The position numbers were made by a program, and so were the translations under genes. A stretch of 64,000 nt of DNA, taken from NCBI GenBank assembly GCA_023423065.1, contig JAFAGC010000116.1, positions 50,972 to 114,971 of the forward strand, read 5' to 3'. The notes under the pieces were generated by a model. That model had not been told where the DNA came from. It saw nothing but the letters and a program-made list of their open reading frames with translations, and did no database searches. Shown one piece after another: positions 27,471-38,816 of this stretch. The stretch is from Pseudomonadota bacterium. Lineage in GTDB: Bacteria > Pseudomonadota > Gammaproteobacteria > Steroidobacterales > Steroidobacteraceae. How positions within the stretch are numbered: position 1 is the first letter of the stretch; each line of letters opens with the position of its first letter.

Positions 27471-27501
27471 GAACCTCCGCCGGAAGAGCCGGCGGAGGTT
27501 C
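27471..27501. terminator. Strong bidirectional hairpin between DUF805 and cupin genes
   Basis: GAACCTCCGCCGG (27471-27483) pairs perfectly with CCGGCGGAGGTTC (27489-27501) around the loop AAGAG, giving a 13-bp stem. It sits in the 63-bp gap between convergent genes and can serve both. There is no clear T-run, so termination may need extra factors. Confidence 0.7.
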
Positions 27502-27515
27502 CGCGTTCAACGCTG

Positions 27516-28817
27516 CTACGCCTTCCGAAGAATCCCGACTTTGAACAGCGCCTGCAGGTGAGACACGATTTCCATCTGCGGCGGGCCGAGGGAGTCCTGC
27601 CGCCACGATAGGATTTCCGGTACGGAAACCGGCGTCGATCCGGAAGCGAGCCGACGGAGGATGGGGGACATCGAGATCGGGAAGCTGAGAAAGCCGTGTT
27701 CGCTCGGTACGATCACCTTGTCCCTGGTTTCGATGAAACTCAGCGACGGCGCGACACGGAAACGATCGGCCGATGTCGCTCTCGGAACCTCCGACATGGG
27801 ATCCGGCTGCCACCCGGTGTAAGGACTGTCCACCAATGAAGTCAGCCAGGACGCGTCCACGGCATCCGGCTGCTCGATCAACTTCAAGGCCAGCCTGTGG
27901 AGTTCATCGAGCCGCTTGCGCATGTAGTCGGAGATGGCCTCCGGCATCTTTCCCTGGACTTTCTCCACTGTGACGGGCGGCCCGCCGCGCCATTGCTCAC
28001 TCGCTGCCGCGAATTCCTGGAACAGTGGCGTCAACCGGTCGAACAGGTTGCGCGGGGAGAAATGGAGATTCAACGCCAGCGAGAAGCCCACGCCGCGCGC
28101 CGCATGCCATGCTCCGGCAGGCAGGCACAGCAGATCACCGGCGCTCAGCTCCACCTCGCGAAACTCCATCTCTTCAGGCCGTTTCCCATGAGCTTCGCCC
28201 ACCGGCTCGATGCGTCCGTTCTGATACAACCCGTTCTGGTTAGGCCATGCCGTCGACGCTGACGAGGAAAATTTCCAGCGCTTCGACCCGGCGATCTGTA
28301 GGGTCGTGGCAACTCTCTTGTCGTAGTGCATCGGCAACCCGGATCCGTCCGCCGAGACGTAGCAGTTCACGCCGACGGTGCCGGTGAAATTGAGTTGCGC
28401 GCGAATCGACTGCGCCCACCGGGCGAGACCCGGATCTGCCATATGGATGTTCGTGATACAGATCGTCGCGCCGGAGTTGAGCAACTCGCTCACCTTGTCG
28501 ATGGTGGTCACGAACATCTGTTTGCTGCTTCCACCTTCTTCGCCGCCCGCGAAGGACGCCGTCAGGTTGAAGCGCTTGTCTTGGATCTTCCGCCCTCTGG
28601 CGAGAGCCTGCTTCAGGCCCTCCCAACTGAAGATGTGGTCGAACTTCTTCTCATGCCCTTTCACGTGAAGTGATTGGCGCGCGAAGTAGTTGTTCGCGAA
28701 TTCCTCGCAGGAAAGTGGCGCAAGAAGCTCCTGCAGCTCGCGGCCTGTCACTGGAATGGCCGAGCCCGATTCCATGGGTGAGGCGGTGTCGAGCAATGCC
28801 CGGAAGTCTTTGATCAT
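27516..28817 (-). CDS. JmjC-like cupin (cupin_4) protein, putative 2-oxoglutarate-dependent oxygenase
   Basis: A 433-residue protein of the bacterial cupin_4/JmjC class, related to ribosomal oxygenases such as RoxA. It has LSCEEFANNYFARQSLHVKG near the start, the iron-binding His-x-Asp in LPMHYDKRVATTLQIAGSKR, and a later His in PAGAWHAARGVGFSLALNLH. A winged-helix-like C-terminus follows, as in the family. Enzymes of this class hydroxylate protein residues using 2-oxoglutarate, Fe(II) and O2; the target here is unknown. Start choice is uncertain: ATG at 28817 (MIKDF) is preferred over a GTG at 28856 that adds 13 residues. Confidence 0.82.
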   Translation of the reverse strand: MIKDFRALLDTASPMESGSAIPVTGRELQELLAPLSCEEFANNYFARQSLHVKGHEKKFDHIFSWEGLKQALARGRKIQDKRFNLTASFAGGEEGGSSKQMFVTTIDKVSELLNSGATICITNIHMADPGLARWAQSIRAQLNFTGTVGVNCYVSADGSGLPMHYDKRVATTLQIAGSKRWKFSSSASTAWPNQNGLYQNGRIEPVGEAHGKRPEEMEFREVELSAGDLLCLPAGAWHAARGVGFSLALNLHFSPRNLFDRLTPLFQEFAAASEQWRGGPPVTVEKVQGKMPEAISDYMRKRLDELHRLALKLIEQPDAVDASWLTSLVDSPYTGWQPDPMSEVPRATSADRFRVAPSLSFIETRDKVIVPSEHGFLSFPISMSPILRRLASGSTPVSVPEILSWRQDSLGPPQMEIVSHLQALFKVGILRKA

Positions 28818-28959
28818 CGTCGGAGCTCTCGTCAGGGATGGTCGCGCTTGCGCCACACAGCGGGCCTTTCGGGGTCAGGGCGGTGTATTGGGTTGCGATC
28901 CTAGCGCCAACGCAAAAGGCGATCCAATCCCGCCGAACAGTGGGTCGGCGGGGCCACGA

Positions 28960-30528
28960 TCACGCATTTCGGTAGTGATCCTGCATCGGATAGCGACGCG
29001 CGTACCACGCGAACGCGAGCGCGACCACGAGTGCGAATGCGGCGAAGAAGAACATCAGGAATGCGCTCTCGGTGAGACCGGTGCTGGCCACCCGCGAGAT
29101 GACCGCCTCGTTGCGAATGGTCGCGTTGACCAGCAGCACCCAGAGGTTGCCGATGGTCACCGCCAGGTACCAGAACGCCATGATCACGCCCTTCATCGAT
29201 TGCGGCGCCTGGCTGTACGCGAACTCGAGCCCCGTCGCCGACACGAGCACTTCGCCGAACGTCAGCAGCACGTAGGGCAGCACCTGCCAGACGATGGATA
29301 CTGCGTCGCCGCCATCGATCGCCAGTTGTATGGCGCCGGCCGCGATCCACGCGAGACCCGAGAATGCGATGCCGAATCCCATCTTGCGAAGCTGCGTCAC
29401 CTCGATGCCGAGGCGGCGCAGCGCGGGGTAGAGCACGAGGTTGTTGAAGGGAATCAGGATCATGACGAGTGCCGGGTTCAGCGCCTGCATCTGCGCGGAC
29501 GAGAACCACTCGGGCTTCGTCATCTGGTCCGCCTGCAGGATCCACGTCGACGCCTTCTGGTCGAACAGCGACCAGAACGGCGTCGTGAGCGCGAACACGA
29601 TGAGTATGCGCAGCACCGCGCGCACGCCTTCGATCTGTTCCAGCGGATGAACGTTGCTCGCCCGATCGAGCTGCATGTAAGCGCCGGTGCCGCCGAACGC
29701 CAGCAGGAAAACGAGCGCGAGACACACCGATGCGACGAAGCCGAGCGACCCCATCATCGCGAGCGCGCCGACGGCGAGCGCGGCACCGATGCCCGCGATC
29801 ACGAGCCCGGGGCGCCCCTGCCCCTCGGTGCGCGACCACAGCGCCGTGTGTGCGACCCGCAGGAACGAATGCGGATCGGCGGCCGCGGGTGGAACGTTCA
29901 CGTACTTCCTGCGCCCCATGAAGAAGATGACCGTCGCGATGAACATCAGGATGCCGGGAATGCCGAACGCCCAGGCCGCGCCGTACTTGCGCAGCACGAT
30001 GGGCATGAGCAGCGAGGCGAAGAACGATCCGAAATTGATCGTCCAGTAGAACGCATCGAATACGACCTTCGCGATGTGCTTGTTGGTCTGGTCGAATTGA
30101 TCGCCGACAAACGAGACGACGAGTGGTTTGATGCCGCCGGAACCGAGTGCGATCAGGAAGAGCCCGGTATAGAAGCCGGTGCGGTTGTCCTCGAACGCCG
30201 CGAGACAGGCGTGCCCCACGCAGTAGACCAGCGACAGGTAAAGGATCGTGCGGTACTTGCCCAACAACCGATCGGCGATCCAGCCGCCGAGCAGCGGGAA
30301 GAAGTACACGCCGATCACGAAGGAGTGGAACACGTCCTTGGCGATCCCGGCTCGTTCGGCTTCCGGCGCATATAGAAGGAGTGAGGTGACCAGGAACGGC
30401 GTGAGGATGTTGCGCATCCCGTAGAAGCTGAAGCGTTCGCAGGCCTCGTTGCCGATGATGTAAGGAACCTGGCGCGGCAGCCGGGCACTGGCGGGAGCGG
30501 CCGGTGTATTGAGCTCGGCGGTGGACAT
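28960..30528 (-). CDS. Proton-dependent oligopeptide transporter (POT/PTR2 family)
   Basis: A membrane carrier of about 522 residues with around 12-14 hydrophobic helices. The POT signature is present: NEACERFSFYGMRNILTPFL at the N-terminus, then GGWIADRLLGKYRTILYLS and ALGSGGIKPLVVSFVGDQFD. It should import di- and tripeptides with protons, which fits the many peptidases in this window. The ATG at 30528 (MSTAELN) is preferred; a TTG at 30591 would add 21 residues and lies upstream of the conserved region. It is followed on the same strand by the cupin gene after 142 bp and preceded by recQ. Confidence 0.92.
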   Translation of the reverse strand: MSTAELNTPAAPASARLPRQVPYIIGNEACERFSFYGMRNILTPFLVTSLLLYAPEAERAGIAKDVFHSFVIGVYFFPLLGGWIADRLLGKYRTILYLSLVYCVGHACLAAFEDNRTGFYTGLFLIALGSGGIKPLVVSFVGDQFDQTNKHIAKVVFDAFYWTINFGSFFASLLMPIVLRKYGAAWAFGIPGILMFIATVIFFMGRRKYVNVPPAAADPHSFLRVAHTALWSRTEGQGRPGLVIAGIGAALAVGALAMMGSLGFVASVCLALVFLLAFGGTGAYMQLDRASNVHPLEQIEGVRAVLRILIVFALTTPFWSLFDQKASTWILQADQMTKPEWFSSAQMQALNPALVMILIPFNNLVLYPALRRLGIEVTQLRKMGFGIAFSGLAWIAAGAIQLAIDGGDAVSIVWQVLPYVLLTFGEVLVSATGLEFAYSQAPQSMKGVIMAFWYLAVTIGNLWVLLVNATIRNEAVISRVASTGLTESAFLMFFFAAFALVVALAFAWYARRYPMQDHYRNA

Positions 30529-30617
30529 CGATGGCAGGCCCTTCAGGAGGTCACTGACGTGAACGGTGCCGACGAATGACTGATGGGTCAATAAGAGTCG
30601 CCGATCTCACCCGAGGC

Positions 30618-32471
30618 CTAGGCGGTTCGTACTCCAGCGCCCTCGCGCACGACGTCGAGGATCGCCTCCCCATATCGTTCGAGCTTCGTCGCGCCGATTC
30701 CCGAGATTCCCCGCAGCTCGTCCAGCGACTCGGGAAGCCGCCGCGCGATCTCGAGCAGGGTGGCATCGTGGAACACCGTGTACGCCGGTACCGCGTGCTC
30801 CTTCGCCACGCCCTTGCGCCACGCCCGCAGCGCCTCGAAGATTTCTCCCGTCTCGCCGGAAGGGGCCTCGCGCGGGCGCTCGGTAGATAGTGCGCCGCGC
30901 TTGCTCCGCGGCTGCCGCGTGGGCTTCTCCGACGGCTTCCGCAGCGTGAGCTTCCTGCGCCCGCTCAGCACCTCGCGCGCGTCCGGCGTCAATTGCAGGA
31001 CGTTGAACCGGTCGTAGTCCACGCGCACCAGCTTCAGCGCGACGAGCTGGCGAATGACGGCGCGCCATTGCAGCGCGGAGAGCTCCGTGCCGATCCCGAA
31101 CGTGCTCACGCGGTCGTGGCCGAACTGCTCCACCTTCGCGGTGCGTTGCCCGGTCAGCACGTCGATGATCTGCACCGCGCCGAATCCGAAGCCGCTCGCC
31201 TGCTCGCAGCGATAGATGCAGGACATGAGCTTGCGCGCGGCCTCGGTCGCGTCCCATTCCTCGGGCGGCGTCAGGCAGTTGTCGCAGTTGCCGCATGGGC
31301 TGCTCGCTTCGCCGAAATAGTCGAGCAGACGGACCCGGCGGCAATCGGCGGCTTCGCACAGCCCCAACAAGGCGTCGAGCTTCGCGCCCGCCACGCGTTT
31401 GTATTCCTCGCCCGAGGGCGACTGGTCGATGAGCCGCCGCTGCTGAACGACGTCGGCGAGCCCGTAGATCATCCACGCATCCGCCGGCAGGCCGTCGCGC
31501 CCGGCGCGGCCGGTCTCCTGGTAATACGCCTCGATGCTCTTCGGCAGGTCGAGGTGAGCGACGAAACGCACGTCCGGCTTGTCGATGCCCATGCCGAACG
31601 CGATGGTCGCCACCATCACGATGCCGTCCTCGCGGATGAACCGGCTGAGATGTTCGTCGCGCGTCTCGTGTTCCTTGACCGCGTGATAGGGCAACGCGTC
31701 GATGCCGGAGTCCTGCAGGAAGGCCGCGGTCTCGTCGACCGACTTGCGGGTGAAGCAATAGACGATGCCGGAATGTCCGGCGTGCTCCTCGCGAATGAAC
31801 TGCAGCAACTGCCTGCGTGCATTGTCGCGCTCGGCGATCCGGTAGCGGATGTTCGGCCGATCGAAGCTCGCGATGAAGACCCGCGCGGAATCGAGCTTCA
31901 GCCGTGCGAGGATTTCCTTGCGCGTGATGGCGTCGGCCGTCGCGGTGAGCGCGATGCGCGGCACTTTCCGGTAACGCTCGGCCAGCACCGCGAGCCGCAG
32001 GTACTCCGGGCGGAAGTCGTGACCCCACTGGGACACGCAGTGTGCTTCGTCGATCGCGAACAGCGCGATCGCGCTCGCATCCAGCAGCTCGAGACAGCGA
32101 TCCGTCACCAGCCGCTCGGGGGCCACGTACAGGATGTCGACTTCGCCGGCGCGAACGGACTTCTCCACGCGCTGCTGCTCGGGCCACGACAACGACGAAT
32201 TGAGGAATTCGGCGCGAACGCCGGCTTCGCGCAGCGCCGCGACCTGGTCCTGCATCAGCGCGATGAGTGGGGAAACCACCACGCCCATTCCGTCGCGCAC
32301 CAGTGATGGAACCTGGTAACAGAGGGACTTGCCGCCGCCCGTGGGCAGCAGGACCAGCGCATCGCCCCCGGTCGCGACGTGGCCGATGATCTCCGCCTGC
32401 GGCCCGCGAAAACCGGAGTAACCCCAGATTTCGCGCAACAGCCGGGTCGCCCGGCTCATGATTTCGTTCAT
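30618..32471 (-). CDS. recQ: ATP-dependent DNA helicase RecQ
   Basis: A 617-residue RecQ helicase that unwinds DNA during recombination and repair. Domain order is complete: helicase motif 0 at YSGFRGPQAEII, Walker A LPTGGGKSLCYQVPS near residue 46, DEAH box FAIDEAHCVSQWGHDFRPEY, and motif VI in YYQETGRAGRDGLPA. Next come the zinc-binding cysteines (CEAADCRR, CGNCDNC), the winged-helix RQC domain and the HRDC domain ending LRGISGIGATKLERYG. Length matches E. coli RecQ. The ATG at 32471 starts the family N-terminus. It is divergent from the diguanylate cyclase gene. Confidence 0.97.
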   Translation of the reverse strand: MNEIMSRATRLLREIWGYSGFRGPQAEIIGHVATGGDALVLLPTGGGKSLCYQVPSLVRDGMGVVVSPLIALMQDQVAALREAGVRAEFLNSSLSWPEQQRVEKSVRAGEVDILYVAPERLVTDRCLELLDASAIALFAIDEAHCVSQWGHDFRPEYLRLAVLAERYRKVPRIALTATADAITRKEILARLKLDSARVFIASFDRPNIRYRIAERDNARRQLLQFIREEHAGHSGIVYCFTRKSVDETAAFLQDSGIDALPYHAVKEHETRDEHLSRFIREDGIVMVATIAFGMGIDKPDVRFVAHLDLPKSIEAYYQETGRAGRDGLPADAWMIYGLADVVQQRRLIDQSPSGEEYKRVAGAKLDALLGLCEAADCRRVRLLDYFGEASSPCGNCDNCLTPPEEWDATEAARKLMSCIYRCEQASGFGFGAVQIIDVLTGQRTAKVEQFGHDRVSTFGIGTELSALQWRAVIRQLVALKLVRVDYDRFNVLQLTPDAREVLSGRRKLTLRKPSEKPTRQPRSKRGALSTERPREAPSGETGEIFEALRAWRKGVAKEHAVPAYTVFHDATLLEIARRLPESLDELRGISGIGATKLERYGEAILDVVREGAGVRTA

Positions 32472-32675
32472 TGCGCCGATTGTTGGCGGATTCGGTGCGG
32501 ACGCAAGACTTCGTTCGTCGTGAAACGGGCGAAATGCGCGCCGGCGGCAGGGAATTCGGCCCCGCGTCGTGGCAGGGCAAAACGAGTACGGGGAAACACC
32601 GGCCGGCCGGATCGGGGATTCTGGCGGTCGATCACGTCCGTCCCCCGCCGCGGCGAGTCATCATGAGAGTCGGAT

Positions 32676-34055
32676 ATGCGCAGTTCCCGCGGCAAAAGGC
32701 TCAACCAGTCGGTTTTCCTGCTGGTCGGCATCGTCATCACGCTCGTGGTCATGGCGGCGCATCGCCTGCTTCCGGAGCGGCGATTGCTGCTCGATGGGGC
32801 AAGAGAAGGCGCGGTCTTCTCGCTGTCGCAGCATGTCGACGGGCCGCCGGTACTCATGGATTGGATCGACGAGCGCAAGCTTCACTTCACCTGCCGGTTT
32901 GCCGAGGACTCCGTCGGCCAGAATTGCATCTTCGCCTATCTGCTGTATTCCACGACCGCGGATCGCGGCATCGATCTGTCGGGTTTCCGGTCGTTGACCC
33001 TGAACGTCCGCTACTCGGGCGACGCCCAGTTCGTGCGCGTCGGCATCCGCAATTTCGATCCGAGATTCTCGATCGTCGAGGATTGGAATTCTCCCAAGTT
33101 CAACTCCGTCAACGTGCGCGCCAAGGACTTCGCCCGGCCCGTACGGATCAGCCTGAGCGAGTTCACCGTGCCGGAGTGGTGGGAGACCATGTACGACCTC
33201 CCACGGGAACTGAACCGTCCCGATCTCAGCAACGCCACGGTCGTTACATTCGACCTGGTGGGTCATCACGCGGGCAGCCTGCACGAATTTCAGATCGACA
33301 GGATCGAGTTCACGGGCCCCTGGATCAGCGCCGAATCCTGGTACCTCGGCATCCTGTGCGCCTGGCTGCTGCTGGCCACCACCTATGGCCTGTCGCAGTG
33401 GCTGCGACTGCGGCGCAAGCATCGCGAGCAGCGGCGGAAGATCCACGCCCTGGTGGACACCAACGCGCAGCTGCAATCGGAGAAGGAGAAGTACCGGAAG
33501 CTGTCGACGATCGATGCGCTCACCGGCGTGATGAACCGGCATGGCATCGAGCAGTACGTCGAATCGATCCACGCGGCCGGCACGTCGGCCAGCGTGATCG
33601 TCATCGACCTCGATCACTTCAAGCGCATCAACGACCAGCGTGGTCACCACATCGGCGACCGCGTGCTCGAAGCCGTGAGCGACGTCCTGAAGTCGCAGAT
33701 CCGCGCCGCGGACGGCCTGGGACGCTGGGGTGGCGAGGAATTCGTGCTCGTGTGTCCGGGAACGAGCCTGCCGCAAGCCGCGGATCTCGCGGAGAAGCTG
33801 CGGCGCAGGATCATGGACACCAACTTCATTCCCGAAGATCCGCTCACCGTGACCGCGAGCTTCGGCGTGGCCGCGGTGAACGCCGCGCAGGGTTTCGAGG
33901 ATGCCTTCCGGCAGGCGGACCAGGCGCTGTACCTGGCGAAGAGCCGCGGCCGCAATTGCGTGGTCGCCGCGACGGAAGATCAGCTCCACAAGGTCACCGG
34001 CGCGCGCAAGAGCACCTGGGCGCTGATCAGCGGGCGCTTCAAGCTGCACCACTAG
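32676..34055 (+). CDS. Membrane diguanylate cyclase with extracytoplasmic sensor domain
   Basis: A 459-residue GGDEF protein. One membrane segment at residues 12-30 and a second at about 228-245 bracket a periplasmic domain of about 200 residues, beta-rich and resembling CIA30-like or carbohydrate-binding jelly rolls (GFRSLTLNVRYSGDAQFVRVG). A coiled helix leads to the cyclase with TIDALTGVMNRHGIEQYV, IDLDHFKRINDQRGHHIGD and the active signature RWGGEEFVLV at about residue 351. An I-site RxxD is not obvious. It should make cyclic-di-GMP in response to an external signal, perhaps a carbohydrate. A strong hairpin follows the stop. In contrast to the degenerate copy at 12 kb, this domain is intact. 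Confidence 0.9.
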   Translation: MRSSRGKRLNQSVFLLVGIVITLVVMAAHRLLPERRLLLDGAREGAVFSLSQHVDGPPVLMDWIDERKLHFTCRFAEDSVGQNCIFAYLLYSTTADRGIDLSGFRSLTLNVRYSGDAQFVRVGIRNFDPRFSIVEDWNSPKFNSVNVRAKDFARPVRISLSEFTVPEWWETMYDLPRELNRPDLSNATVVTFDLVGHHAGSLHEFQIDRIEFTGPWISAESWYLGILCAWLLLATTYGLSQWLRLRRKHREQRRKIHALVDTNAQLQSEKEKYRKLSTIDALTGVMNRHGIEQYVESIHAAGTSASVIVIDLDHFKRINDQRGHHIGDRVLEAVSDVLKSQIRAADGLGRWGGEEFVLVCPGTSLPQAADLAEKLRRRIMDTNFIPEDPLTVTASFGVAAVNAAQGFEDAFRQADQALYLAKSRGRNCVVAATEDQLHKVTGARKSTWALISGRFKLHH

Positions 34056-34063
34056 TTAGAGGA

Positions 34064-34091
34064 CGGCAGGCCTCGGCCGCGAGGCCTGCCG
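34064..34091. terminator. Strong bidirectional hairpin between cyclase and GH51 genes
   Basis: CGGCAGGCCTCG (34064-34075) pairs exactly with CGAGGCCTGCCG (34080-34091) around a 4-base loop, a 12-bp GC-rich stem in the 65-bp gap between convergent genes. No T-run is present. Confidence 0.65.
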
Positions 34092-34120
34092 GATTCGCCC
34101 ACGACGGGCGGGTGCGCCTC

Positions 34121-35758
<1,638 letters not shown>

Positions 35759-35836
35759 CGGCGATACTCCGGAAGGTGAGTGAAATCCGAGTATAGGCAG
35801 CGGCGCCGCGCATACCCATACGCGCGCGCGTATGGA

Positions 35837-36850
35837 TCAAGCCGTGATTTTGTATTCGATCTCCGCGCGGTAGGGATCGCCTGGCCGCAGGATCCCGCTC
35901 GGAAAATGCGGATGATTCGGCGAATCGGGAAGTCCCTGGGGTTCGAGGATCAGGCCGCTTCCCAGCCCGGGATGCGCGCGCGACAGGAATTGCCCGTTGT
36001 AGAACTGGAGCCCGGGACCGGTGCCTTTCATCGTCAGCGTGAGGTCGCCGCTGGGCGAGGTGAGCTCGCAGGTGCAGTCGGCATCGCGGGACAACACCCA
36101 GCAATGGTCGTAACCGCCGCCGAGCGCGAGTTGCGGATGAGAGTCCGGGGGAGGTGGGGCCAGCCGCCGCCGTGTGCGGAAATCGAAGATGGTGTCGTCC
36201 ACGCGCGCGATTTCGCCGGTCGGGATGAGCCCGGGTCCCACGGGTAGATAGTGATCCGCGGGAATGCGCAGGCGATGTTCGATGGCGGGCGAGTGCAGGT
36301 CGCCGGAGATGTTGAAGTACGGGTGATAGGTGAGGTTGATGGGGGTCGCCGCGTCGGCGCGTGCGCCGAAGCGGATGGTGAGCGCGTTCCTGCGCACGCT
36401 GAGCTCGATCGTGACGTCGACGTTGCCCGGATAACCTTCCTCGCCCGCGGGCGAATGCAGGCCCAGCGACACCCGCTCGCGATTCCGCACGTCGAGCACG
36501 CGCCACAGCCGCTTGTTGAAGCCGATGTCGCCGCCGTGCAGGTGGTTGACGCCTTCGTTGGTGGTCAACTGGTGCGTGACGCCGTCGAGCGTGAAGCGAC
36601 CGTTGGCGATGCGGTTGCCGAACCGGCCGACCACGGGACCGACGTTATCGCGATCGCGTTCGTATTGTTCGATCCGGTCGAAGTGGAGGATGAGATCGCG
36701 GCGTACGCCGCGCACGGGATACGTGAGCCGCCGCAGTATGGCGCCGTACGTGAGGACCTCGACCTGCAGCCCGTCCTCTTCGCCCAGCGTGATGGCCTCG
36801 ACTTCGCGGCCGTCCGCGAGACGGCCGAAGGAACGCACGTTCGAGCTCAC
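35837..36850 (-). CDS. galM: Aldose 1-epimerase (mutarotase)
   Basis: A 337-residue mutarotase that interconverts alpha and beta anomers of free sugars. It shows GRFGNRIANGRFTLDG, the substrate-binding NEGVNHLHGG, the catalytic His in LTYHPYFNISG, and the catalytic Glu near the C-terminus in LILEPQGLPDSPNHPHFPSG. No signal peptide is present, so it is cytosolic. The start is a GTG at 36850 preceded by AGGGAAA, one base after the stop of the upstream sialate-acetylesterase-like gene, so the two are coupled. In this operon it probably conditions arabinose, xylose or galactose released by the GH51 enzyme. Confidence 0.92.
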   Translation of the reverse strand: MSSNVRSFGRLADGREVEAITLGEEDGLQVEVLTYGAILRRLTYPVRGVRRDLILHFDRIEQYERDRDNVGPVVGRFGNRIANGRFTLDGVTHQLTTNEGVNHLHGGDIGFNKRLWRVLDVRNRERVSLGLHSPAGEEGYPGNVDVTIELSVRRNALTIRFGARADAATPINLTYHPYFNISGDLHSPAIEHRLRIPADHYLPVGPGLIPTGEIARVDDTIFDFRTRRRLAPPPPDSHPQLALGGGYDHCWVLSRDADCTCELTSPSGDLTLTMKGTGPGLQFYNGQFLSRAHPGLGSGLILEPQGLPDSPNHPHFPSGILRPGDPYRAEIEYKITA

Positions 36851-36851
36851 G

Positions 36852-38816
36852 TCATTTCCCTGTCGACGAGAGGGCGAGCTCGAACGAGCTCACGGGCAGG
36901 CCGTTCTGCGCCTTGAGCTCGCAGACGCCACCATCCGACCAGCAGTAACGTACGCGCGTGGCCGAGGGCTGGACGGCGCGATCGATCTCGATCCGGCTGC
37001 CACGCTGCCTCGCGGCGGCCGCGACGCAGCTTTTCGGCTCCGTTCCGCACAGCGCGAATCCCGCGACCGATCTTTCGGCCGCATCGGTCGTGGCCAACGC
37101 GGGCGTGAATTCGAGTACCCATGATTTGTCCGCCGCCGCGACGCGCGGCACGACGCCGTCCTTTGCGCCGGTTCCCTTCAGCGCTCTCGATACTTCGTAC
37201 GCACGTTGCGCCACGACGTATTTCCGCCGCGGGTGAATGTCCGCGTCCTCGCCCACGTCCTGGGTGACGACGAGGCCCACGTGCGGGTCCCGCAGCGCGA
37301 CCTGCTGCTGGATGTTGCGCAGGCTGGCCCACTGCGATTCCGCCGGCGGCTGCTGGATGGCGCCGTAGTTGGGCAGTTGCACGACGATGATCGGCAGTTG
37401 CTCGCGGTCGAACCAGCGGCGCCAGTCATGCACCAGGCCCGGGAGCAATTGCGAGTAGTCGCCCTTGTCGACGTTCGATTCGCCCTGGTACCAGATGACC
37501 CCGGTGGGCGCGAGCGGCTGCAGCGGCGCGATCATGCCGTTGAACATGCCGGTGATGCCCGTGACGCTTTCCCACGGCGTGCGCGGTGGATAGCCGGTCT
37601 CCTTCGGCACGAAGCGATACTTCCAGCCCTTGCCGAGCGGAATGAACTCGCCGTCGTCGAAGCGGATGCCGACGTCGGCTTCCGGCCCGTACATGCCGCC
37701 GGCGTCCCAGGTGCTCGTGACGAACACGCTGAACTGGTTGACGCCGGGCCGGAGCATTCCCGGCTCGAGGCGATATTCGCGATGCGTGCCGTAACCGAAC
37801 GTGTTGGCGACGAACTTGCCGTTGAGCCAGGTCGTGTCCACTTCGTCGATCTTCCCCAGCACGAAGGTCGCGGCCTTCTTGCTCTGCGCCTCGGTGAGCT
37901 CGAAGTCATTCGAGTACCACAGGCTGCCCGTGAACTTCTCGAGGCGCGGGTCCGGATACTTGCGCCAGTCGAGGAGCGCCGCGTCTTTCCACTCGGCATT
38001 GCCGTCCAGAAATCCCTTCTCCCAGACAGGACCCATCGAGGAGTTCGCCAGCCACCATTTCACCCATTCGCCGGCGAACGCGACTTCCGCCGCGCGCGGT
38101 TCGGATCGGTACTGCCGGAGCAGCTCCACGCGCCTGCGGTAATCGGGCAATTTCGCGAGCTCGGTCTCGCCGATCCACGGCTCGATGGCCGCGCCGCCCC
38201 ACGAGGCGTTGATCAAGCCGATCGGAAGTCCTTCCTCCGAGATCTTGCGGTGCGCGAAGAAATAACAGACCGCCGAGAAGCGTTTGATCGTCTCGGTATC
38301 GGCGACCTTCCATGAAGGCTTGTTCTCGAAATCCTCGCGGGGCGTCACCGCGGTCTGGTGAGCGACCGCGAGCAGGCGAATGGACGGATGACCCTGCAAC
38401 ACGTCGGCCGGCTGGTCAGTGGACCGGGCGACGGGGTATTCCATGTTCGACTGGCCGGAACACAGCCAAACTTCTCCCGCCATCACATCCGATAGCGTCG
38501 TCGCGGCGCCGTTGTCATCCTTCAACGTGAGCGTATAGGGTCCGCCAGCCCGCAACGGTGCGGCCGAAACGCGCCAGCGTCCGTTCGCGTCGCTCTGGAG
38601 CGAATAGGCGGAACTATCTACCTGCAGCGTGAGTTTCCGATGCGGCGCCGCCCGGCCCGTGAATACCAGCGGTACGCCGTGCGGCACCACCATCCCGCTG
38701 CCGAACACGTCGCCGAAAGTCGGGGCGGAGGCGGGCGCGGACTCCGCGGCGGCGGCCGATGCGCAAACAACCAGGGGAAGAAGTACGGAAGCGATGCGGG
38801 TGAACATGCCCGTCAT
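36852..38816 (-). CDS. Sialate O-acetylesterase-like SGNH hydrolase, exported
   Basis: A 654-residue exported esterase of the sialate O-acetylesterase (SASA) type. After a signal peptide (ending SAAAAESAP) it has FGSGMVVPHGVPLVFTGRA, the catalytic Ser block LCSGQSNMEYPV, a middle jelly-roll-like insertion (SLWYSNDFELTEAQ) and the second block IWYQGESNVDKGDYSQLLPG. In polysaccharide operons such proteins remove acetyl groups from xylan or pectin rather than sialic acid, which is inference from context. The start ATG overlaps the stop of the NmrA-like gene (ATGA), and the mutarotase starts one base after its stop. Confidence 0.92.
   Translation of the reverse strand: MTGMFTRIASVLLPLVVCASAAAAESAPASAPTFGDVFGSGMVVPHGVPLVFTGRAAPHRKLTLQVDSSAYSLQSDANGRWRVSAAPLRAGGPYTLTLKDDNGAATTLSDVMAGEVWLCSGQSNMEYPVARSTDQPADVLQGHPSIRLLAVAHQTAVTPREDFENKPSWKVADTETIKRFSAVCYFFAHRKISEEGLPIGLINASWGGAAIEPWIGETELAKLPDYRRRVELLRQYRSEPRAAEVAFAGEWVKWWLANSSMGPVWEKGFLDGNAEWKDAALLDWRKYPDPRLEKFTGSLWYSNDFELTEAQSKKAATFVLGKIDEVDTTWLNGKFVANTFGYGTHREYRLEPGMLRPGVNQFSVFVTSTWDAGGMYGPEADVGIRFDDGEFIPLGKGWKYRFVPKETGYPPRTPWESVTGITGMFNGMIAPLQPLAPTGVIWYQGESNVDKGDYSQLLPGLVHDWRRWFDREQLPIIVVQLPNYGAIQQPPAESQWASLRNIQQQVALRDPHVGLVVTQDVGEDADIHPRRKYVVAQRAYEVSRALKGTGAKDGVVPRVAAADKSWVLEFTPALATTDAAERSVAGFALCGTEPKSCVAAAARQRGSRIEIDRAVQPSATRVRYCWSDGGVCELKAQNGLPVSSFELALSSTGK

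Noticed and set aside
28690..30375. A plus-strand open frame of 561 residues opposite the POT transporter
   Set aside because: Low-complexity His/Arg/Glu-rich translation; the opposite strand has a complete POT signature.
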